Below the pieces are notes generated by a model, which was not told where the DNA came from, made no database searches, and was given only the letters and a program-made list of their open reading frames with translations. DNA of 41,880 bases, taken from an uncultured Cytophagales bacterium (GTDB lineage Bacteria; Bacteroidota; Bacteroidia; Cytophagales; Thermonemataceae). The stretch lies in assembly GCA_937911505.1 (NCBI GenBank), contig CALEMF010000067.1, positions 1 to 41,880 on the forward strand, written 5' to 3'. This document shows positions 33,621 to 41,821 of the stretch, in pieces. Each line of letters starts with the position of its first letter. The first letter of the stretch is position 1. Position numbers and translations under genes: made by a program.

Positions 33621-36026
33621 TTAGAAGGTGTATCCTAGCATAAAACCACTCCTAAACTCTTGGTAGTTTTGAATGGTTTCTTGTGCCTCAAATTGTGTGT
33701 TTTCTACAGTTGCAGTAAAATGCATTTTTTTCAAGAACTTAACGGAAGAGCGCAGCAAAGCACTTTGCTTATTCGTTCCGTCTTGGTTTCTACCCAATGA
33801 GAAACCAACACTATTTTCCCAGATACCCTTGTAGCTGTAACTTAGCTCTGTACCAACCGCAATCCATTGTCCTGCTTCTATCCCACCTACTAGGTCTCGG
33901 TAAGAAACATTAAGGTTGGCCATCAAAGGGAAGTTAAAGGTGGCGGTTTGGTTGAGTGTGTAGACGTGCGCCTTCGTGGCTATGTTTTCTGGTGGTATCA
34001 CTGTCTCACCTATTGTACCTTCATTTTTACTTTCCTGAAGCGAAGCTACCAGACTACTATTGAAGTTTATTCCTTCCAGTCGGTAATCATACCCTGCTTG
34101 GATGTTCCAGAGCTCGGTTGTATTTAAAAAACCATTGGTCATTTGAGTCATTCGGTAGTCTACTGCCCCATAAGGAAGCCCTTGTGGAGTAATGCTGGCT
34201 TGTGCTCCATAGGTGACCATCGTACTGTTACTCGTTTCTTCTGTGTTGCCACGAGCTTCTCCAAAGAAAGGGCGTACTACTAGCTGTCCTTGCCAGAAGC
34301 TCTGCTCTAAAGAGGCTTCGTAGCCCCGAACCCCATTCATTAGAAAAGGTACACCTAAAGAATAGAAAGTGGCATCTACCTCGTATAGTTTTAAGGAGAG
34401 CCGTGTACCTGCCCTTACTTCGGCATGCCCTGTAAGGCTGTAAGCTTTTCCTGCCTGTACTAGAGCGGTGTCCGTTGTATTGGCGGACATACTGTTGAAC
34501 AAGTCGCCAAAGCTAATAGACTGACTGTACAGGTCCATAGCCGTAAGGCTGTAGGCAGCTTCTCCTTCTACACTCAAAAATGAAGTAGGGCTGAACGAGA
34601 AATGGGCATCCAGCACGTAGTTCTTACGAGGTCGATTATAGAAGGTCGTATCTCCAATACTTCTTACCACCCGATCACCCTGAAAAGAATTAGGGTCGTC
34701 GCTGGCACTCATATAAGAAAAAATCAAGTGATCTTCTTCCTTTTTCCCTACACCAGCGCTGATAATATTCATTTTACGTTCGAAGGTAGCTTGTTCGGGG
34801 ACAGCACGTAGATTTCTAGTACCTGCATAACCAAGGTACAAGTTACCCATCTGGAGGGCTACTTCTGCCCCTTCTAGTGGTTGTCCGTTGATCACATATT
34901 CACCGTGAGTAGGGTAAACGGTTCCTACAGTAAGGGTATGTAAGCTCGCTGCAAGACGCTCAGGGAGAGAGATAATATTGTATTTTTTAGCTCTTTGCAT
35001 GGCCTCTTCTCTATTTCCTTCTTTTAGCGCTTTAAGAATCATATAGGTTTCGTAGTCGGCGATGGCCTCTGGGGCTACACGCTGTACAGAGTCATACAAA
35101 TGTTGCAGGCGCCTTAACTTCTGGAGAGTAAGATCTTTCTTCTTTAAGTATTTGTTAATTTTCTGAGATTTTTTCTCGGTTTTCTTATCGAGTTTTTCTT
35201 GGGCTTGCTTTTCGTAAGCTTCTTGCCGCTGCTTTATCTCTGTTTCTCCTTTCTCTTTCAAGTTTTCTGCTTCTTCCTCAGCACGTTCTTGAATATCTTG
35301 TGGAAGTGCTTTCGCTACCTGTTTCAAGCTATCTATTTGTTGGTAAGCCTCTAAGTTTTTGAGTTCTTGTGCGAGCGCTTTGCTATCTAGAAAAGGGATA
35401 TCTCCTTCTTCATACAAATCGTATAGTTGCTCTAGTTTTTTTAGTTCTTCTACTTGCAACGTACTCTCTAATGTCGCTAGCCGATCATCAATACGCTTAT
35501 CTACCTGCTGTTTCCAAGTAGCTACATCGAGGCTTACTGAGAAACGGTTCATCGGTTGTGAAGGCAAATGTTGTTGCTCAGTACTATGCAGGGCTTGTAC
35601 CAAGAATGGTACGCCTAGCACTTGTGCACTCGTATTGAGCGTAAGGCGGGTGAAATTCGCTGGATTGTCAACGGGAAAGTTTCCTTCGCGCTGTGCTATT
35701 TGCTGTAGCAGCGTAGCCTCTCCAGTATTGAAACGAAAGAGTGGAGGCAGCCTCCATTTACGAAGCGTATCTCTCTCTGCATCGTACACATCTTTTAGCA
35801 AGCTATACTTCTTCTTTACTTTCTGGTTGAAATAATCTTTCTGATTTTTTACAAGCTGTGTATCAAGCTTCACCTTTTCTTTTACCAAATGAAGCGCCTC
35901 TTCCTTTACCTTAGGAATTTCGGCTTTGTCCTCTAGTTTTTCTTTTATTTCAACAGTTCTCTTCTGTGCGTAAAGGTTAGAAGATAGGACTAATAAGACT
36001 ATTAATGTAAGTTTCCAAGTGTGCAT
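33621..36026 (-). CDS. Outer-membrane beta-barrel protein with periplasmic coiled coil
   Basis: The ATG at 36026 is preferred over an in-frame ATG at 36056. It begins directly with a signal peptide (MHTWKLTLIVLLVLSSNLYAQ, cut near residue 21), and a -7 promoter-like element overlaps the upstream alternative. The 801-residue product has a charged helical region (about residues 30-80) and a long Glu/Lys/Gln coiled coil (about 170-330, for example QERAEEEAENLKEKGE). The C-terminal ~450 residues alternate amphipathic strands and end in GFMLGYTF. A terminal Phe is the outer-membrane barrel signature. I recognise no named family. It lies just upstream of the YD operon on the same strand and is the best candidate in the locus for an outer-membrane pore or anchor. 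Confidence 0.75.
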   Translation of the reverse strand: MHTWKLTLIVLLVLSSNLYAQKRTVEIKEKLEDKAEIPKVKEEALHLVKEKVKLDTQLVKNQKDYFNQKVKKKYSLLKDVYDAERDTLRKWRLPPLFRFNTGEATLLQQIAQREGNFPVDNPANFTRLTLNTSAQVLGVPFLVQALHSTEQQHLPSQPMNRFSVSLDVATWKQQVDKRIDDRLATLESTLQVEELKKLEQLYDLYEEGDIPFLDSKALAQELKNLEAYQQIDSLKQVAKALPQDIQERAEEEAENLKEKGETEIKQRQEAYEKQAQEKLDKKTEKKSQKINKYLKKKDLTLQKLRRLQHLYDSVQRVAPEAIADYETYMILKALKEGNREEAMQRAKKYNIISLPERLAASLHTLTVGTVYPTHGEYVINGQPLEGAEVALQMGNLYLGYAGTRNLRAVPEQATFERKMNIISAGVGKKEEDHLIFSYMSASDDPNSFQGDRVVRSIGDTTFYNRPRKNYVLDAHFSFSPTSFLSVEGEAAYSLTAMDLYSQSISFGDLFNSMSANTTDTALVQAGKAYSLTGHAEVRAGTRLSLKLYEVDATFYSLGVPFLMNGVRGYEASLEQSFWQGQLVVRPFFGEARGNTEETSNSTMVTYGAQASITPQGLPYGAVDYRMTQMTNGFLNTTELWNIQAGYDYRLEGINFNSSLVASLQESKNEGTIGETVIPPENIATKAHVYTLNQTATFNFPLMANLNVSYRDLVGGIEAGQWIAVGTELSYSYKGIWENSVGFSLGRNQDGTNKQSALLRSSVKFLKKMHFTATVENTQFEAQETIQNYQEFRSGFMLGYTF

Positions 36027-36053
36027 ATGTTTACCATGCCATTTAACGGTAGG

Positions 36054-36061
36054 CAAATATA
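36054..36061 (-). promoter_or_regulatory. Candidate -7 promoter element for the beta-barrel gene
   Basis: On the minus strand TATATTTG (36061-36054) fits TAnnTTTG and lies 27 nt before the preferred ATG at 36026. No matching TTTG is found 19 nt upstream, so support is moderate. It also argues against translation from the upstream ATG at 36056. Confidence 0.45.
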
Positions 36062-36080
36062 AGGCTTTCCTAACTTTTTA

Positions 36081-36088
36081 TAACTTTG
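36081..36088 (+). promoter_or_regulatory. Candidate -7 promoter element for the T9SS surface protein
   Basis: TAACTTTG fits the Bacteroidota -7 consensus TAnnTTTG and lies 24 nt before the ATG at 36113. The -33 TTTG is not evident (GCTTT is the nearest match). It is divergent from the minus-strand element at 36054-36061 in the same 86-bp gap. Confidence 0.45.
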
Positions 36089-36112
36089 TGACGTTAACAA
36101 ATTTTTGTCTTT

Positions 36113-37984
36113 ATGAAAAAAGGCCTTTGTGTCTTATTTTTCAGCTTCTTGACTTTCTGCTTAGAGGCTTCTCACATCGTGGGTGGACACTTTGAACTGG
36201 TGCATTCAGAAGGCTTTAACTACCAGCTTTCTCTTAATCTTTTTATTGATAGAGCGCCCATCGACCAAGGGCTGGCTGATATAGATGCAGTAATTGAGGT
36301 AGGGATTTACAGTAGAAGTAATCATCAACGCTTAGCACTGATAGCACTTCCATTGGTTTCAGAAGCAGTCCTGCCTTACTCGAATGATGCTTGTGCAGGT
36401 GATGGCTTGGCCATTGAACTCATTCGTTATAGTACTAGTATTGTACTTTCCGAAGAAACTTATCGAGAAGCAGCCGGTTACTACGTTATTTGGGAGCGTT
36501 GTTGTAGAAATGCAGCCATTGAAAACATAGAAACACCCGAAGATGTGGGAAATATCTTTTACCTAGCTTTTCCACCTGTCACACGTTCAGGTGAACGCTT
36601 CATCAACTCTAGTCCTACTTTTAGTAATTTCTTGGGTGATTTTGCTTGCGTTGATCGCCCTTTTGAACTCAATTTTGGTGGTGTAGATGCTGATGGAGAC
36701 CGGCTAGCTTATAGTTTGGTAACTCCACAAAAAGGAGAAAGCTTTTTTAACAATCCTATTCCGCCACCGCCGGCTGAATACCCTTTTCCTCCTCAGCTAG
36801 TGGACTGGACTACGGGATTTAACAGTACCCAAGCCATTCCCGGAGCACCCGCCCTTGGTATTGAGGCGAATACTGGTCGACTCTTTATGACACCCACTGA
36901 TCCAGGATTGTTTGTATTTGCCATTCGATGCGAGGAGTTCAGGAATGATATTAAAATAGGGGAAACGATCATCGATTTTCAATTACTTGTATTGGTATGC
37001 TCGCCTTTTCAACCGCCTAGTATACAAATGTTTTTACAAGATGGACAGCCTTATGTTGAGAATGACTTGATCACTTTACAACCAGACGATGAGCTCTGTT
37101 TTGATCTGGAAGTGAACGATTTAGATATTGGCGATAAGATTACCCTACAAGCCATTTCAACTACGGAGGATGTACTTCCCCCTACTTTATTTCCTCGGGT
37201 GGAAGGTTTCATTGGCGAAGATGGCAGCGCAAGTTTTCAGTTATGCTGGGATCGCTGTTTCTTTAAAGAGGATAATAGTCCCTATATTTTCGATGTAATT
37301 GCCTCAGATGGTGCTTGCCCTGATCCCAACCAAGCGATTTTACGAGTACAGTTACTCCCGATACCAGCGCCGAATCAACTTCCAATTGTAAGTGCTACGT
37401 TACCAGGATTACAAGGCAGCTTTTTGATCGACGAGCTAATTACTTTCGAGGTTAATGCACTTGATTTGGATGAGGATAGCATCCGCCTTTTTGCTGTAGG
37501 CAACGGCTTTGACTTAGCGGCTGTAGGGGCCGTCTTTCCAGAAGTAATAGGCAAGGAAAGTGTGCAATCGACCTTTTTATGGCAGCCTGACTGCAGCCTC
37601 ACTACAAGCAATGGGCAGAGCGATACTTATTTAATTGATTTTATTGCAGAAGATATTAGCAATTGTGACGAGCAGACTTTACTTAGCGTGACCCTACAAG
37701 TAAGCGATGTCTTTTTTTCAGACGAAGGCTTCGCCCCAGCCAATGTATTCTCACCCAATGACGACGGCTTCAACGATGAGTTTTATTTTGAGCAACTCCC
37801 TCCTGAAAACTGCCTTTTTAGCTTTCAGGGGATTACTATTTATAACCGTTGGGGAAAGGAAGTTTATCAAAGTAATGACAAAAACTTCCGTTGGAATGGA
37901 GTTGATATAGCAACGGGCGTTTATTTTTACTCCCTAGACTTTAAAGGTAAGATGTATAGAGGAACAGTGAGTCTTATTAGGTAG
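36113..37984 (+). CDS. T9SS-exported surface protein with gliding-motility (type B) C-terminal domain
   Basis: This encodes 623 residues. The signal peptide (residues 1-20, ending in CLEAS) is followed by HIVGGHFELVH, a common opening of large Bacteroidota gliding-motility-associated proteins. The middle contains cadherin/Ig-like segments (FGGVDADGDRLAYSLVTPQ at about residue 195; VNALDLDEDSIRLFAVGNG at about 455). Paired cysteines are present (ERCCRNA at about 128). The last ~85 residues form the type B T9SS sorting domain: PANVFSPNDDGFNDEFYF, then IYNRWGKEVYQS, FRWNG and TGVYFYSLDF. It is a cell-surface or secreted protein of unknown binding function. It is transcribed divergently from the beta-barrel gene and ends at a strong bidirectional terminator. 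Confidence 0.85.
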   Translation: MKKGLCVLFFSFLTFCLEASHIVGGHFELVHSEGFNYQLSLNLFIDRAPIDQGLADIDAVIEVGIYSRSNHQRLALIALPLVSEAVLPYSNDACAGDGLAIELIRYSTSIVLSEETYREAAGYYVIWERCCRNAAIENIETPEDVGNIFYLAFPPVTRSGERFINSSPTFSNFLGDFACVDRPFELNFGGVDADGDRLAYSLVTPQKGESFFNNPIPPPPAEYPFPPQLVDWTTGFNSTQAIPGAPALGIEANTGRLFMTPTDPGLFVFAIRCEEFRNDIKIGETIIDFQLLVLVCSPFQPPSIQMFLQDGQPYVENDLITLQPDDELCFDLEVNDLDIGDKITLQAISTTEDVLPPTLFPRVEGFIGEDGSASFQLCWDRCFFKEDNSPYIFDVIASDGACPDPNQAILRVQLLPIPAPNQLPIVSATLPGLQGSFLIDELITFEVNALDLDEDSIRLFAVGNGFDLAAVGAVFPEVIGKESVQSTFLWQPDCSLTTSNGQSDTYLIDFIAEDISNCDEQTLLSVTLQVSDVFFSDEGFAPANVFSPNDDGFNDEFYFEQLPPENCLFSFQGITIYNRWGKEVYQSNDKNFRWNGVDIATGVYFYSLDFKGKMYRGTVSLIR

Positions 37985-37993
37985 CTATCATAA

Positions 37994-38034
37994 GAAAAGC
38001 CATTAACAAATCGTCGATTGATTAATGGCTTTTC
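37994..38034. terminator. Bidirectional intrinsic terminator between convergent genes
   Basis: GAAAAGCCATTAA (37994-38006) pairs perfectly with TTAATGGCTTTTC (38022-38034), a 13-bp stem with a 15-nt loop. The A-run and T-run arms serve both strands. It lies between the plus-strand gene that ends at 37984 and the minus-strand gene that ends at 38067. Confidence 0.85.
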
Positions 38035-38066
38035 ATCAATGAAGTATTTTCATCAAGCGGCTATCG

Positions 38067-38777
38067 CTACTTTTGCAACGCCTCTACCTCCTTTTGCAAC
38101 TCCTTGATCGTCTCATTCTGTTTCTTTAGCTGCTTGTCTTGCTCAATCAAGTACAAGGTCAATTCCTCTACCTTCTTAAGTAAAGTTGCATTCATTTCGG
38201 CCAAGTCGATGCCGTCTTTTGCTACCTCTGCTGCTGCAGGTACTTCGGGTAGATGTTTATGTTGCTTAATATAAAGTTCTACCTCGCTAAGTGGGCGCAG
38301 TTTATAAGTAGGAAGAAACACGTAGTCAGGCCAATTTGCTACTGCGTTTACGCGCACACCCTCAGAAATGATTTTACCACTGACGCTAAGGAGGTAGCCA
38401 AGAGAAGGACTGCGTGTGCCTATCCCTACTCTACCATCATTATTGATGTAAAGCTTTGTTCCAGCCTTAAACTCAGCATCATTCATAGTTCTTGAAGAGT
38501 TTCCCATACCAGCGAACGATATAAAACTTATATGCCCATTACCTTCCACTAACATAGCTGCTCCATCATTATTAGCTGCATTTCTAGTGAATACCCATCT
38601 ATCCGTATTGAAATTCCATAGTATTTGACCTGAGAATAAAGCCCTTGCATACCCATTGGAAGCATCTGCTGGAAATTGTATTTTGGCTGAAGCATACTCA
38701 CCGTAAGTACCATACTGCGCCTGCGCACTTTCTTGAAAAAGGGCTATCAGGGAAATAACTGCAAGAATTTTTTTCAT
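38067..38777 (-). CDS. Tail-fibre-like secreted protein with C-terminal coiled coil (paralogue 2)
   Basis: This encodes 236 residues with a signal peptide ending SAQAQ (about residue 20). The central part has the pattern of Bacteroidota tail-fibre-domain proteins: GAAMLVEGNGHISF, then LYINNDGRVGIGTRSP, LLSVSGKIISEGVRVNA, WPDYVFLPTYKLRPL and EVELYIKQHKHLPEVPAAAEV. The end is a coiled coil (EMNATLLKKVEELTLYLIEQ, then KQNETIKELQKEVEALQK). In phage and related proteins such regions trimerise; here a secreted, oligomeric surface role is likely but unproven. Its ATG overlaps the stop of the upstream paralogue by 4 nt, and the C-terminal halves are almost identical. Confidence 0.75.
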   Translation of the reverse strand: MKKILAVISLIALFQESAQAQYGTYGEYASAKIQFPADASNGYARALFSGQILWNFNTDRWVFTRNAANNDGAAMLVEGNGHISFISFAGMGNSSRTMNDAEFKAGTKLYINNDGRVGIGTRSPSLGYLLSVSGKIISEGVRVNAVANWPDYVFLPTYKLRPLSEVELYIKQHKHLPEVPAAAEVAKDGIDLAEMNATLLKKVEELTLYLIEQDKQLKKQNETIKELQKEVEALQK

Positions 38778-39475
38778 GATTTACTTCTTTTTAGTTCTTT
38801 TACTTCCTTTTTTAATTGATTAATTTCCTTGTCTTGCTCAATCAAGTACAAGGTCAATTCCTCTACCTTCTTAAGTAAAGTCGCATTCATTTCGGCCAAG
38901 TTGATCCCTTCTTTTTCTACTGCTGACGCAGCAGGTACTTCGGGTAAGTGGTTGTGTTGCTTGATGTACAATTCTACCTCGCTAAGTGGGCGCAGTTTAT
39001 AAGTAGGAAGAAATACGTAATCGGGCCAGTTTGCTACTGCGTTTACGCGCACACCCTCAGAAATGATTTTACCACTGACGCTAAGGAGATGATCAGGAGA
39101 AGGGTTATGGGTGCCTATGCCTACTTTACCATCACCTCTTATATAAAGCCTTGTACCATCTTTAAGCTGTGTATCTGTCATAGTTCTACTTGCACCTCCA
39201 ACAGAATTGTAAGCTAAGAAATAAATGCTACCGTTATTACCCATCAGCATAGCTGCTCCATCTGTAATCCCACTAGTACCCGTTTTGAATTCCCAACGAT
39301 TAATATTGAAATTCCAAAGTAAGTGGTTTGAGAAGATGGCCCTACAGTAATTATTAGCTGCTGCAATAGGTGCTTGGAGCTTCAAAGTACTATACTCTTT
39401 GTAAGTACCATACTGCGCTTTCACAACAGGTTGGAATACTATTGCCAGCAAAGCAATTAGAAAAAACTTTTTCAT
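38774..39475 (-). CDS. Tail-fibre-like secreted protein with C-terminal coiled coil (paralogue 1)
   Basis: This encodes 233 residues with a signal peptide (residues 1-20, ending in VVKAQ). The layout matches the downstream gene: GAAMLMGNNGSIYFLAYN, LYIRGDGKVGIGTHNP, the LLSVSGKIISEGVRVNA block, the YKLRPLSEVELYIKQHNHLPE block, and a terminal coiled coil that ends in KELKRSKS. The N-terminal halves of the two paralogues differ, while the C-terminal halves share almost all DNA. The two genes probably form a two-gene operon with a 4-nt overlap and terminate at the hairpin at 37994-38034. Confidence 0.75.
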   Translation of the reverse strand: MKKFFLIALLAIVFQPVVKAQYGTYKEYSTLKLQAPIAAANNYCRAIFSNHLLWNFNINRWEFKTGTSGITDGAAMLMGNNGSIYFLAYNSVGGASRTMTDTQLKDGTRLYIRGDGKVGIGTHNPSPDHLLSVSGKIISEGVRVNAVANWPDYVFLPTYKLRPLSEVELYIKQHNHLPEVPAASAVEKEGINLAEMNATLLKKVEELTLYLIEQDKEINQLKKEVKELKRSKS

Positions 39476-39608
39476 AAGAATTTGATAAGGTTTAATGTTC
39501 TTTATTTTCGTTTTGGTAACGAAGCGCTAAGTTAATATAAAAAAGACACATAAAAACATATGTTAACAATTTTATATATTAACTTTTTATTACTTCATTC
39601 TTTTACTT

Positions 39609-39639
39609 TTTGCAACACTCAGCCTACATTATATTTTTG
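39609..39639 (+). promoter_or_regulatory. Consensus Bacteroidota promoter upstream of the HD-domain gene
   Basis: TTTG (39609-39612), a 19-nt spacer, then TATTTTTG (39632-39639) match the -33 and -7 elements of the Bacteroidota housekeeping promoter. The predicted transcript would begin near 39646, about 100 nt before the ATG at 39746. The rest of the 39476-39703 gap is AT-rich with no gene seen. Confidence 0.65.
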
Positions 39640-39745
39640 CTATAGTCACGTATTTCTACTTGTATTTTATTGATACTTCACTAACCATTCTAGTGTCCAC
39701 CAGTTGCTATATGTAAAAGAAGCTGTACTTCTTCTTATCTTACCT

Positions 39746-40288
39746 ATGGATTTATCTCTACTTGATCGGCGAATATCTGAGCTCCTCTTCCCTTACCAAA
39801 CTACCATTGGGAAAGACTTTACTGCTTACCAACATCACGTAAAGCGTGTCGCCTACCTTACCTGTCACTTAAAACAGCAAGTCAGTGAGATAGAACAGGA
39901 GAAAATAGCCATTACCGCAGTATTTCACGACTTAGGTTTATGGACAGTTCCTACCTTCGATTACCTCTCTCCTTCTATTGCTTTGGTGAATGAATACCTT
40001 CAGCAACAGGCATTAGATACTTGGCAGGAAGAAATTAACTCGATGATCGATTTTCATCATAAACTCACCCCTTACAAAGGTAAATTTAACCAACTCGTAG
40101 AACCTTTTAGGAAAGCAGACCTGATTGATCTCTCTTTCGGGGTCAAGCGATTTGGGATATCAACTTCCTATCTCAAAGTGCTTCGAGAGCAATTCCCATT
40201 GGAGGGCTTTCAGGTCATAATTGCAAAGCGGTTTCTGAAACATTGGCTTAGCCACCCTCTGCGCCCACTTCCTATGGTAAAGCGATGA
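39746..40288 (+). CDS. HD-domain protein (putative metal-dependent phosphohydrolase)
   Basis: This encodes 180 residues from the ATG at 39746; an upstream in-frame TTG at 39704 is less likely. It carries the HD-superfamily pattern: His30/His31 in YQHHVKRV, the H61-D62 dyad in AVFHDLGLW, H104-H105 in IDFHHK, and D125 in RKADLID. These are the expected metal ligands. The superfamily hydrolyses phosphate esters of nucleotides and related compounds; the substrate here cannot be deduced. It has no signal peptide and is therefore cytosolic. It follows a consensus promoter and lies 101 nt before the symporter gene on the same strand, with no obvious functional link. Confidence 0.75.
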   Translation: MDLSLLDRRISELLFPYQTTIGKDFTAYQHHVKRVAYLTCHLKQQVSEIEQEKIAITAVFHDLGLWTVPTFDYLSPSIALVNEYLQQQALDTWQEEINSMIDFHHKLTPYKGKFNQLVEPFRKADLIDLSFGVKRFGISTSYLKVLREQFPLEGFQVIIAKRFLKHWLSHPLRPLPMVKR

Positions 40289-40353
40289 GGAATATTACTT
40301 CTCTTCTAGATGAGGCATTACTAGGTTAAATTTTAAAAATCATAGAAAAAGTA

Positions 40354-40361
40354 TAAATTCG
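40354..40361 (+). promoter_or_regulatory. Weak -7 promoter-like element before the symporter gene
   Basis: TAAATTCG differs at one position from TAnnTTTG and has a TTTA 18 nt upstream as a poor -33 element. It lies 28 nt before the ATG at 40390. Plausible but weak. Confidence 0.3.
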
Positions 40362-40389
40362 AGCCTTATTAATATCTAAACCGACCTTT

Positions 40390-41811
40390 ATGAAAATTGC
40401 GTTGCATTGGCAAATCATCATTGCACTGGTACTAGCAACCATTGCAGGTATCTTGTTTCCAGTGAGTTATGAGATTACAGAAGAAGATATAGAACAGGCA
40501 AAGGTGACAAGCTTTGAAGAAAAAGAAAAAATCCTTCCCCAACTATCCCAGTTAAAAGGAGAAAGCTTTCAAAGCAGTAAAGGTTTCGAAGAAAAACTAC
40601 AAACTACCTACCCTGCACTGACCAAAAAAGACCAAAAAAAGCTCGTCGAGCTAGCCAAGCATACTCCCATCGATTATGTGAGTTGGATGGGCGATATTTT
40701 CTTACGCGCCCTCAAAATGATTATCGTACCGCTTATTCTCAGCTCTATCATTTCGGGTATTGCCAATTTGGGTAATGGAGAAAACTTAGGACGATTGGGC
40801 GGTAAAACTGTCTTGTACTACTTAACCACCAGTGTTTTTGCCATTGTCACAGGGTTGGTATTTGTAAATATTATCCAGCCAGGCGTGGGTGCACCGATTG
40901 GCAATGCTGCCGAAGTAGAAGGGCTAGAAGAGGCACGCGGTTCTTTTGGAGATACGCTGCTTAACATGATTCCCACCAATGTATTTGATGCTTTTACCAA
41001 AGGAGATATGCTTTCCATTATCTTTTTTGCCATCTTATTTGGCTTTTTTATTACAAAAGTACAAGAAAAATATAGCCAACAATTGACCAACTTCTTCAAT
41101 GCCACTTTTGAGGTGATGATGCAAATCACTATGTTCATCATCAAATTTACGGCATTGGGTGTTTTTGGCTTGGTAGCAGCGATTGTGGCAGAACAAGCAG
41201 GCGATAGTGCAGCCTTGTCCGCGATGGCGGCTAGTTTAGGAAAGTATATGGTAGCGGTTGTGGCAGCATTGGGTTTTCATTTCTTCATTACGCTTCCCTT
41301 GTTGATGCGCTTTGTGGGGAAAGTCAATCCCTTGGCGCACTTTAAAAATATGGCTACTCCGCTCCTCACCGCCTTTTCTACTTCTTCTTCTAGTGCTACG
41401 TTGCCTCTTACTCTTACGGCAGTAGAGCAAAAGAGTGGCGTTTCTAATAAGATTACCAGCTTTACTTTACCGTTGGGCGCTACGATCAATATGGACGGTA
41501 CAGCACTTTATGAATGTGTAGCAGCGATGTTTATTGCGCAGGCTTATGGAATTTCATTGAGCTTGGGCGAGCAAGTGATTGTAGTAATGACCGCCCTACT
41601 GGCTTCTATTGGAGCAGCGGGTATTCCTATGGCAGGTTTGGTGATGATCTCAGTGATTCTCACTGCTGTAGGGCTTCCACTAGAAGGTATCGGAATGGTA
41701 CTAGCAGTAGATAGAGTCTTAGATATGCTTCGGACTACCACCAACGTATGGAGTGATAGCTGTGGCGCAGTGATTGTAGCGAAGTCTGAGGGAGAGGATT
41801 TGAAGGTGTAA
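40390..41811 (+). CDS. Dicarboxylate/amino acid:cation symporter (DAACS family)
   Basis: This encodes 473 residues of an inner-membrane Na+/H+-coupled carrier of the GltP/DctA/EAAT type. After TM1 there is a charged insertion (about residues 28-93) of the kind often seen in Bacteroidota members. DIFLRALKMIIVPLILSSII marks the next core helices. The family signatures are present: FSTSSSSATLPLT at about residue 330 (re-entrant hairpin HP1) and NMDGTALYECVAAMFIAQA at about 367 (TM7, with the NMDGT cation-site motif). The helical end contains GIPMAGLVMI (HP2) and DRVLDMLRTTTNVWSD (TM8, substrate Asp/Arg region). The length is normal for this subgroup. Substrate choice among glutamate, aspartate and C4-dicarboxylates is not determined. 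Confidence 0.9.
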   Translation: MKIALHWQIIIALVLATIAGILFPVSYEITEEDIEQAKVTSFEEKEKILPQLSQLKGESFQSSKGFEEKLQTTYPALTKKDQKKLVELAKHTPIDYVSWMGDIFLRALKMIIVPLILSSIISGIANLGNGENLGRLGGKTVLYYLTTSVFAIVTGLVFVNIIQPGVGAPIGNAAEVEGLEEARGSFGDTLLNMIPTNVFDAFTKGDMLSIIFFAILFGFFITKVQEKYSQQLTNFFNATFEVMMQITMFIIKFTALGVFGLVAAIVAEQAGDSAALSAMAASLGKYMVAVVAALGFHFFITLPLLMRFVGKVNPLAHFKNMATPLLTAFSTSSSSATLPLTLTAVEQKSGVSNKITSFTLPLGATINMDGTALYECVAAMFIAQAYGISLSLGEQVIVVMTALLASIGAAGIPMAGLVMISVILTAVGLPLEGIGMVLAVDRVLDMLRTTTNVWSDSCGAVIVAKSEGEDLKV

Positions 41812-41821
41812 GTAGTAGGTG

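Noticed and set aside
35359..35835. 158-codon Ser/Cys-rich plus-strand frame
   Set aside because: It is the antisense of the Glu/Lys-rich coiled coil in the barrel protein, which explains the Ser/Phe/Cys composition.
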